DNA from: Clostridium sp. CAG:964
Lineage (GTDB): Bacteria; Bacillota; Clostridia; Oscillospirales; Acutalibacteraceae
Assembly: GCA_000435335.1 (NCBI GenBank)
Contig: FR891344.1
Location: 57,506 to 86,183 of the forward strand
Length of the DNA stretch: 28,678 nucleotides
Direction of reading: 5' to 3'
The number at the start of each line of letters is the position of its first letter. Position 1 is the stretch's first letter. A program made the translations under genes and the position numbers. The notes beneath the pieces are model-generated. The model had not been told where the DNA came from. It saw only the letters and a program-made list of their open reading frames with translations, and ran no database searches. Of the stretch, positions 22,763 to 28,678 are shown in pieces.

Positions 22763-24157
22763 ATGGATAAGAGAATAGAAAATTTCTTTAAAAGTATGAA
22801 TGGCAAAAAAATAGCTTTTTGCGGTATCGGTACAAGCAACCTGCCGCTTATTGAGCTTTTTATAAAATACGGTGCCTCTGTTACAGCCTGCGACAGGCGT
22901 ACAAGAGAACAGCTGGGTGACAGTGCCGATGTTGCACAAAAAGCAGGGGCTAAGCTAAGCCTTGGCGATGATTATTTAAAAAATCTGGATGTTGACATTG
23001 TTTTCAGAACGCCGGGTATGCGTTACTATATGGATGAGCTTGTAGAAATGAGAAACAGAGGCGTGGTTGTAACCTCTGAAATGGAGGTTTTCTTTGACCT
23101 TTGTCCCTGCAAAATCTATGCCATAACAGGCTCTGACGGCAAAACAACAACAACCTCAATTATTGCACAAATGCTTCAGGCACAGGGCAAGACCGTGCAT
23201 TTGGGCGGTAATATAGGCAAGCCTTTACTGCCTGAAATTGAAAGCATAGGCTACGACGACGCAGCAGTTGTAGAGCTTTCAAGCTTTCAGCTTATTTCAA
23301 TGAGAAAAGGCCCTGATGTAGCAGTAGTTACAAACCTTGCACCTAACCATTTGGATATTCATAAGGATATGCAGGAGTATATAGACGCAAAGAAAAATCT
23401 TGTAATACACCAGGGTGCTTTTTCAAGGGTTGTGCTAAATAAGGACAACGAAATTACAAACGGCTTTGAGCCTGAATGTCGTGGCAGAGTGTTGAAATTT
23501 TCAAGAAAATCACAGCTGAACAACGGTGCTTATCTTGATGAAAATAACAACATTGTTTTTGCCGACAACGGTAAAAAAACGATTGTAATGAATATTGCTG
23601 ACATTAAAATTCCGGGTATGCACAATGTTGAAAACTATATGGCCGCCATTTCTGCCGTATGGGGAGAGGTTTCGGTTGAGAATATTGTTAATGTGGCAAA
23701 AACCTTTGCCGGAGTTGAGCATAGGGCAGAGTTTGTAAGAGAATTTGAGGGTGTTAAGTACTACAACGACTCTATCGCCTCCAGCCCAACAAGAACAGCA
23801 CTGGGTACCCTTTCCCTGTATGATTTTAAAATTATACTTATTGCAGGCGGCTACGACAAGAAAATACCTTATGACGGTTTAGGTCCTGTTATATGCGACA
23901 AGGTTAAGTATCTTATTCTTATGGGGGCTACTGCTCCTAAAATTAAAGCCGCTGTGCTTAACGCAGACAACTACAGTGACGGCAACCCTACTATTATTGA
24001 GGTTAGCAATATGGAGGAGGCTGTGGCTAAGGCAAGAGAGGTTGCAAAGCCGGGAGATTTGGTTTCTATGTCACCTGCAAGTGCAAGCTTTGACCTTTAC
24101 AAAAACTTTGACCAGCGAGGCAAGCATTTTAAGAGCATTGTAAACGGACTTAAATAG
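22763..24157 (+). CDS. murD: UDP-N-acetylmuramoyl-L-alanine:D-glutamate ligase MurD
   Basis: A cytoplasmic ATP-dependent ligase of 464 residues that adds D-Glu to UDP-MurNAc-L-Ala. The N-terminal Rossmann domain (KKIAFCGIGTSNLPLIELF) precedes the Mur ligase P-loop ITGSDGKTTTT (121-131), then GGNIGKP, VVELSSFQL, APNHLDIHKD, NDSIASSPTRTALG and the C-terminal MSPASASFDLYKNFDQRGKH. All Mur ligase hallmarks are present. murD normally sits between mraY and ftsW, but here it is alone, with its own promoter and between two terminator-like elements, about 11 kb after ftsZ. ATG 22763 has AAAGGCGA upstream. Confidence 0.96.
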   Translation: MDKRIENFFKSMNGKKIAFCGIGTSNLPLIELFIKYGASVTACDRRTREQLGDSADVAQKAGAKLSLGDDYLKNLDVDIVFRTPGMRYYMDELVEMRNRGVVVTSEMEVFFDLCPCKIYAITGSDGKTTTTSIIAQMLQAQGKTVHLGGNIGKPLLPEIESIGYDDAAVVELSSFQLISMRKGPDVAVVTNLAPNHLDIHKDMQEYIDAKKNLVIHQGAFSRVVLNKDNEITNGFEPECRGRVLKFSRKSQLNNGAYLDENNNIVFADNGKKTIVMNIADIKIPGMHNVENYMAAISAVWGEVSVENIVNVAKTFAGVEHRAEFVREFEGVKYYNDSIASSPTRTALGTLSLYDFKIILIAGGYDKKIPYDGLGPVICDKVKYLILMGATAPKIKAAVLNADNYSDGNPTIIEVSNMEEAVAKAREVAKPGDLVSMSPASASFDLYKNFDQRGKHFKSIVNGLK

Positions 24158-24202
24158 TTTCGGTTATTTGCACATATAACGCAGATAATAGTTTTATATA
24201 CG

Positions 24203-24229
24203 GCTTTGCCACAGCTACTGTGGCAAGGC
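24203..24229 (+). terminator. Probable terminator after murD
   Basis: GCTTTGCCACAG-CTA-CTGTGGCAAGGC is a 12-bp stem with one T-G wobble, followed by a short T-rich stretch (TTCGTTT). The T run is weak, so efficiency is uncertain. Confidence 0.6.
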
Positions 24230-24266
24230 TTCGTTTGATATTACAGATAAACAGAGGATGAATAAA

Positions 24267-25286
24267 TTGGAAAATGTACTTACACAGCTTTGCAGCTGTT
24301 ATACTGTGTCCGGCAGTGAGCTTGAGGGCTTTTCTGTTATAAAGAATCTATTGCCGCAAAGCACACTGCTTGAAAGCGACTGCAACGGCAATATTATAGC
24401 TACACTTGGCAATATAAACAGTGATGATGTTATTTTACTTGACGCCCACAACGACAGAATAGGACTGATAGTGGAATATATAGACGATAACGGTTTCCTA
24501 AAGGTGTCTAACTGCGGCGGAATAGACAGACGGGTACTGGCAGGCAGTGTTGTAACGGTGCTTGGCAGTAAACCCTTGCGTGGTATTGTAAGCTGTTTGC
24601 CACCCCATCTTTCAGACGGTGCAGAGGATAAAGCCCCAAAGAACGGAACACTCTATATTGATACAGGCTTAAACAAAACAGAAGTTGAAAAATATGTTTC
24701 ACCGGGTGACAAGGCAGCGGTATTTGCTAAGCCTAAAAAACTTATAGGCAGCAAATTTTCTGCCGCAGGTCTTGACAATAAGGCAGGCGTGGCTTCGCTT
24801 ATAAGAACAGCCCAGATAATAGCCGACAGCAATATAAGCAGCTGTGTAAAAATTCTTTTCAGCTCCCAAGAGGAAACAGGGCTTTTAGGCAGCCGTACAG
24901 CCTCATTTAAAATTAATCCAAGCTGTGCGGTGGTGGTTGATGTCAGCTTTGCATCACAGCCGTCGGTGCCGGCAGATAAATGCGGTGTTATGTCAAAAGG
25001 ACCTATGCTGGGTACAGCCCCAATATTAGACAAAGAGATGCTTGCAGATTTTAAGACTATTGCAGACGAAAACAATATTCCATACCAAATTGAAGTAATG
25101 AACGGCACTACAGGAACTAATGCAGACGCTATTACTGCCATTGCAGGGGGCATAAGAACAGCACTTGTAAGTATTCCTTTAAGAAATATGCATACTCAGG
25201 CAGAGGTTATTGATATGCAGGATATTGAAGCCACAGCAAAGCTGATTGCACTGTATATTCAGAAAAGGGGTGCTGAAAATGAATAA
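24267..25286 (+). CDS. M42 family metalloaminopeptidase (first copy)
   Basis: A 339-residue cytoplasmic dinuclear metalloaminopeptidase of the M42 (glutamyl aminopeptidase/TET) family, which trims peptides. Likely metal and catalytic positions are His61 and Asp63 (LDAHNDRIGL), Asp170 (GLDNKAG), Glu202/Glu203 (SSQEETGL) and Asp225 (VVVDVSFA), with a C-terminal His in RNMHTQ. The common AHMDE reads AHNDR here and LDDRAG reads LDNKAG, so this copy has diverged around the active site, although the ligands remain. The start is taken as TTG 24267, since AGAGG (24253-24257) is nine bases before it; ATG 24258 is too close to that site. Its stop overlaps the next M42 gene by eight bases. Confidence 0.88.
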   Translation: MENVLTQLCSCYTVSGSELEGFSVIKNLLPQSTLLESDCNGNIIATLGNINSDDVILLDAHNDRIGLIVEYIDDNGFLKVSNCGGIDRRVLAGSVVTVLGSKPLRGIVSCLPPHLSDGAEDKAPKNGTLYIDTGLNKTEVEKYVSPGDKAAVFAKPKKLIGSKFSAAGLDNKAGVASLIRTAQIIADSNISSCVKILFSSQEETGLLGSRTASFKINPSCAVVVDVSFASQPSVPADKCGVMSKGPMLGTAPILDKEMLADFKTIADENNIPYQIEVMNGTTGTNADAITAIAGGIRTALVSIPLRNMHTQAEVIDMQDIEATAKLIALYIQKRGAENE

Positions 25287-26301
25287 AGAGCTGCTTGAAA
25301 GGCTAAGCAACGCCAACGGAATTTCCGGCGATGAATCAGCAATAAGAAATATAATAATTAACGAGATTAAAAACAGTGGGGCGGAGTATTATACCGACAA
25401 TATGGGTAATTTGCTTGTTGCCAAAAAGGGCAGAAAAGCCCCTGAAAAAAAGCTCCTTGTTTCAGCACATATGGACGAGGTAGGCTTTATAGTCAGCTAT
25501 ATTACCGACGACGGATATTTAAAATTTGACCAGGTAGGCGGCATTGATAGGCGTGTTATTTTAGGCAAAAGCGTTACCGTAGGAAAAAATGTAAACGGTG
25601 TGGTTTCTGCCGCACCAATGCATCTGCTTAATTCCGAGCAGCGTGAGGCTATCCCTTCACAGGACGGTATGTATATTGATATTGGTGCGTCCTCAAGGGA
25701 AGAGGCACTGCAGTATGTTTCACTTGGCGACAGCATACAGTTTGACTGTGACTTTATGTGGAGCGGAGATATAATCACAGGCAAGGCGCTGGACGACAGA
25801 GCTGGCTGTGCAATTTTAATAGAGATGATTAATTCAGAGCTGGAGTACGACACCTGCTTTTCCTTTGTTGTGCAGGAGGAAATCGGTTTGCGTGGTGCAA
25901 GGTGTGCGGCGTATACAGTAGAGCCGGATTTTGCAATAGTGGTTGAGTCAACCACAGCGGCAGACATTCCAAATGTAGCACAGGACAAAAGGGTTTGCTG
26001 TGTAGGTGAGGGTGCTGTTATATCATTTATGGACAGGCGTACTATATACGACAAGGAATTGGTTGACGCCGCTATGAGCTGTGCCAATGAAAATGTAAAG
26101 GTGCAGTATAAGCAGGCTGTTGCCGGCGGCAACGATGCCGGTGCAATACAAACCTCAAGGGGCGGCGTGCGTACACTGGCCGTTTCGTTGCCTTGCAGAT
26201 ATCTGCACTCCAGCTGCGGCTTGATTTCAGCTGACGATTACAGCTCTGCCTATGCTGTAGTAACGCAGGCAGCAAATAAAATTTTGAGCAACAGTCTATG
26301 A
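25279..26301 (+). CDS. M42 family metalloaminopeptidase (second copy)
   Basis: A 340-residue M42 peptidase with the standard motifs: His64 and Asp66 in SAHMDEVGFIVS, Asp172 in KALDDRAGCA, Glu200/Glu201 in VVQEEIGLRGA and His310 in RYLHSSCG. The second-sphere aspartate usually found as D in V-D is Glu223 here (VVESTTAA), a conservative change. Translation starts at ATG 25279, coupled to the stop of the preceding gene by an 8-base overlap (GAAAATGAATAA), which also provides the start. Its own stop overlaps the start of the GNAT gene (ATGA). The three genes thus form a tightly coupled operon. M42 enzymes often form dodecameric shells; two paralogs side by side may make hetero-oligomers. Confidence 0.93.
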   Translation: MNKELLERLSNANGISGDESAIRNIIINEIKNSGAEYYTDNMGNLLVAKKGRKAPEKKLLVSAHMDEVGFIVSYITDDGYLKFDQVGGIDRRVILGKSVTVGKNVNGVVSAAPMHLLNSEQREAIPSQDGMYIDIGASSREEALQYVSLGDSIQFDCDFMWSGDIITGKALDDRAGCAILIEMINSELEYDTCFSFVVQEEIGLRGARCAAYTVEPDFAIVVESTTAADIPNVAQDKRVCCVGEGAVISFMDRRTIYDKELVDAAMSCANENVKVQYKQAVAGGNDAGAIQTSRGGVRTLAVSLPCRYLHSSCGLISADDYSSAYAVVTQAANKILSNSL

Positions 26302-27071
26302 TAACTCTTTCAGATATTAATGATAAAATAATTGCAGATTATTTGACTGAACAGTCTTACAGCCTGTATTCTGTAAGAATAAAGGCCTTGTTGAAGGCCT
26401 ACGGCGGTTATAAGGGACTTATTGATGTTTGGTATCAAATAAAAGACAATGTAACTGCCTATATTGTTAGGTACGGCGGTGAGTTTATTGCTGACCTTCT
26501 GCCCGGAGCAGATGTTGAAGAAATAATAAATCTTTGTAAAATGGCAGGCGGCACTGCACTTTTGTGCAGTCCTGTTTACAATGAATATAACAGTATTTTA
26601 GGAGCTGTAATGTCTGTTAATCCTCCGCTATTGCATAGCGGAAGCTTTTGCAGTGCTGACTACAGCTTTACGCCTGAGGTCAACCCAACAGACTATTACA
26701 GTCTGCTTTTACAGTGCAACGGTGCCGAGTTTAAGGCGGTTTCATATGAAGATTTTGTGGCAGATCTTAGCCACCGTATGCGTAAGGATACGGCAGTGCT
26801 TATGGGCTGTTATCTTGACAGCAGACTCATAAGCTGTGCCGCCGCTACAGCTGTTTATAAGGGCGGTGCTGTGATTGCAGGTGTTGCAACATTGCCAAGC
26901 TACAGAAAAAAAGGCTTGGCCACAGCTGTTGTAACTATGCTGTGTAAAAAGCTTTTTCGCAACGGCGTTGAAAAAATTTACCTGCAGCGTGATAAAAACA
27001 AAAATTACAGCCTTTATAACAATATAGGCTTTGAAAATATTGGAGATTTTCAGCAGGTAGAGCTGCTTTGA
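26298..27071 (+). CDS. GNAT family N-acetyltransferase
   Basis: A 257-residue protein whose C-terminal part is a GNAT acetyltransferase: the acetyl-CoA loop is at RKKGLA (203-208, in TLPSYRKKGLATAVVTM), followed by GVEKIYLQRDKNKNYSLYNN and IGFENIGDFQ, the family end. The N-terminal 150 residues are not clearly assigned and may be a second, degenerate GNAT half. Its start codon overlaps the M42 stop (ATGA), so translation is coupled. It may acetylate a peptide or amino acid product of the neighbouring peptidases; this is inference. The substrate is unknown. Confidence 0.82.
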   Translation: MITLSDINDKIIADYLTEQSYSLYSVRIKALLKAYGGYKGLIDVWYQIKDNVTAYIVRYGGEFIADLLPGADVEEIINLCKMAGGTALLCSPVYNEYNSILGAVMSVNPPLLHSGSFCSADYSFTPEVNPTDYYSLLLQCNGAEFKAVSYEDFVADLSHRMRKDTAVLMGCYLDSRLISCAAATAVYKGGAVIAGVATLPSYRKKGLATAVVTMLCKKLFRNGVEKIYLQRDKNKNYSLYNNIGFENIGDFQQVELL

Positions 27072-27163
27072 AATTTTTTATTCTCTAAAGCCGTTATAAA
27101 ACTGTCGTTTTTTAACGAACAAGGCCTTACACAGGGCTTTTAACTCAAGAAAGGAAATAGAAA

Positions 27164-28435
27164 ATGAATACACCTTTTCATAATATAGATGGGCGAATTT
27201 TATCCGCCGCTGACAAGGCTATGGAGCTTGTTAAGGATAAATTTTGCGAAATAGATGACATACAGGATTACAATACGCAAAAAATGCTGTATGCTTTTCA
27301 AAATGCAGGCATTAGCGAAAGCCATTTTTCCACCTCTACAGGCTATGGCTTTGACGACAGAGGCAGAGACGCCCTTGACAAAATATATGCAACTGTTTTT
27401 GATGCGGAGGACGCTTTAGTTCGTTACAATTTTGTTTGCGGTACTCATGCACTTACCGTTGCCCTGTTTGGTATGCTTCGCCCGGGTGATACTATGCTTA
27501 GTGTGGTTGGCACACCGTATGACACACTGCAAAGCGTTATAGGCTTGTCAGGTAATTATTCCGGTTCGCTGAAGGATTTTGGGATTATATATGACGAGGT
27601 TAAGCTTACACCACAGGGAAAGCCCGACTATAAGGCTATTGAGCAGGCAATTACACCTGACTTAAAAATGGTTTACATACAGCGTTCCCGTGGCTATGAC
27701 CTCCGCCCGTCACTGCTGATTGATGAAATTGCAAGAATAGCCGAAATTGCAAAAAAGAAAGCACCAAAAACTATTGTTATGCTTGACAACTGCTACGGTG
27801 AATTTGTTGAAAAAATACAGCCCCTTACAGTAGGCGTTGATATTATGGCAGGCTCTCTTATAAAAAATCCCGGTGGCGGCATAGCACCTACGGGCGGTTA
27901 TATAGCAGGCAGAAAAGACCTTGTAGAGCAGTGTGCTTACAGGCTTACAACACCGGGTATAGGCAAGGAGCAGGGAGCAACACTGGGAGTAAACCGTGAA
28001 TTGTTCTTAGGTGCGTTTAACGCTCCTCACGCTACAGGCGAGGCACTAAAAACAGCGGTTTTTGCCGCTGCACTTTTTGAGCTGTTGGGCTTTGATACTA
28101 CTCCGAGCTACAGAGAAAAGCGTGGGGATATTATACAGCTGTTAAAGCTGGGCTCAAATGAGGCTTTGGTGGCATTTTGCGGAGGAATACAAAAGGGCGG
28201 TGCCGTAGACAGCTTTGTTGTGCCGGAGGCTTCCGATATGCCGGGATATGCCGACAAGGTTGTAATGGCGGCAGGTGCTTTTACGCTTGGCTCTACTATA
28301 GAGCTTTCTGCCGATGCACCTCTTAGAGAGCCGTATGCGGTGTGGATGCAGGGCGGACTGAATTTTCACAGTGCAAGGGTTGGTGTTTTGCTTGCGGCAC
28401 AGTCTATGCTCGACAAAGGACTGCTAAGATTTTAA
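27164..28435 (+). CDS. Methionine gamma-lyase-like PLP protein (YnbB / aluminium resistance family)
   Basis: A 423-residue fold-type I PLP enzyme. The cofactor Lys is Lys234 in SLIKNPGGGIAPTGGYIAG, and the preceding Asp-Asn at 208-209 (MLDNCYGEF) interacts with the cofactor. VCGTHALTVALFGMLRPGD lies in the phosphate-binding region. This is the family annotated as 'cystathionine beta-lyase involved in aluminium resistance' (B. subtilis YnbB), in Pfam Met_gamma_lyase. The actual reaction is not established; a sulfur amino acid lyase is likely. ATG 27164 follows AAGAAAGGAAAT. The gene appears to be a single unit, with a promoter-like element for the next gene after it. Confidence 0.9.
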   Translation: MNTPFHNIDGRILSAADKAMELVKDKFCEIDDIQDYNTQKMLYAFQNAGISESHFSTSTGYGFDDRGRDALDKIYATVFDAEDALVRYNFVCGTHALTVALFGMLRPGDTMLSVVGTPYDTLQSVIGLSGNYSGSLKDFGIIYDEVKLTPQGKPDYKAIEQAITPDLKMVYIQRSRGYDLRPSLLIDEIARIAEIAKKKAPKTIVMLDNCYGEFVEKIQPLTVGVDIMAGSLIKNPGGGIAPTGGYIAGRKDLVEQCAYRLTTPGIGKEQGATLGVNRELFLGAFNAPHATGEALKTAVFAAALFELLGFDTTPSYREKRGDIIQLLKLGSNEALVAFCGGIQKGGAVDSFVVPEASDMPGYADKVVMAAGAFTLGSTIELSADAPLREPYAVWMQGGLNFHSARVGVLLAAQSMLDKGLLRF

Positions 28436-28514
28436 CGCTTAGTATGCAAAACAGGCAGAATATTTCCTGTTTGTAATGCAGATATAAAAAACATATTAAT
28501 TTTTACATTATATC

Positions 28515-28543
28515 TTGAAAACAGGGTTGAAATATTGTATTAT
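28515..28543 (+). promoter_or_regulatory. Promoter before the truncated last gene
   Basis: TTGAAA (28515-28520), 17 bases, then TATTAT (28538-28543). The start codon of the next gene is 50 bases downstream. Confidence 0.7.
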
Positions 28544-28593
28544 ATAAACATATTACTTGTATTAGCTTACAGGATGATTAGGAGGACTTAAAA

Positions 28594-28678
28594 ATGGCAA
28601 CAACATTTTCAGACAAATATTTGTCAGGCTTTGTAAATGAGCACGAATACACAGCTATTGCATCACAGGTAAAGGCTG
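28594..28678 (+). CDS. pgi: Glucose-6-phosphate isomerase, N-terminus (3' truncated by window edge)
   Basis: The first 28 codons read MATTFSDKYLSGFVNEHEYT then AIASQVKA. The short opening followed by YLSGFVNEHE and a Q-V-x-A helix matches the N-terminus of clostridial glucose-6-phosphate isomerases. The enzyme interconverts glucose-6-phosphate and fructose-6-phosphate in glycolysis. ATG 28594 has TTAGGAGGACTT upstream. With only 28 residues and no catalytic motif, the assignment is tentative. Confidence 0.6.
   Translation, partial: MATTFSDKYLSGFVNEHEYTAIASQVKA

Noticed and set aside
28449..28472. AAACAGG/CCTGTTT hairpin after the PLP gene as a terminator
   Set aside because: The stem is only 7 bp and AT-rich with a 10-base loop and no T run.

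Overview
The window looks like part of the chromosome of a low-GC, Gram-positive gut Clostridium-type bacterium (Clostridia, most likely Ruminococcaceae/Oscillospiraceae). The evidence is the Firmicutes-style division and cell-wall cluster with a PASTA-tailed PBP, the AT-rich spacers with -35/-10 promoters, purine-rich ribosome binding sites, some TTG starts, and the Clostridia-type FeoA-FeoA-FeoB locus. The species assignment is inference.

Bases 1-11534 hold a division and cell wall (dcw) cluster, all on the + strand: rsmH (3' end only), ftsL-like, a PASTA class B PBP (SpoVD/PBP2x type), mraY, ftsW/spoVE, murG, murA, ftsQ/divIB, ftsZ. Together these make and flip lipid II (MurA, MraY, MurG), polymerise and crosslink it (FtsW and PBP), and place the division ring (FtsL, DivIB, FtsZ). 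The cluster lacks murB-F, ftsA and mraZ in this stretch. It ends at a strong terminator after ftsZ, without the spoIIGA-sigE genes that follow ftsZ in many spore formers. murD lies alone about 11 kb downstream (22763-24157) with its own promoter.

Bases 11535-13360 hold a DUF1275 membrane protein with a near-consensus promoter, a bidirectional terminator, and one minus-strand helical (ferritin-like) hypothetical gene.

Bases 13308-21501 look like an iron-responsive island. Five copies of a palindrome TTAG-N6-CTAA occur at four promoter regions: before an ABC/FtsX exporter pair, before feoA1-feoA2, twice in tandem before feoB, and before a DUF2325-DUF3793 pair followed by a flavodoxin. At the first two promoters the palindrome lies directly downstream of the -10 box, as expected of a repressor site. 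I infer an iron-sensing (DtxR/IdeR-like) repressor; its gene is not in the window. A 56-residue FeoB-associated Cys-rich membrane peptide follows feoB.

Bases 21502-28678 hold a small, apparently frameshifted secreted-protein ORF followed by an SMI1/KNR4 (SUKH) protein, then murD, an overlapping operon of two M42 aminopeptidases and a GNAT acetyltransferase, a PLP-dependent methionine gamma-lyase-like protein (YnbB / aluminium resistance family), and the first 28 codons of what is probably glucose-6-phosphate isomerase. I saw no tRNA, rRNA, CRISPR array, insertion sequence or phage gene.
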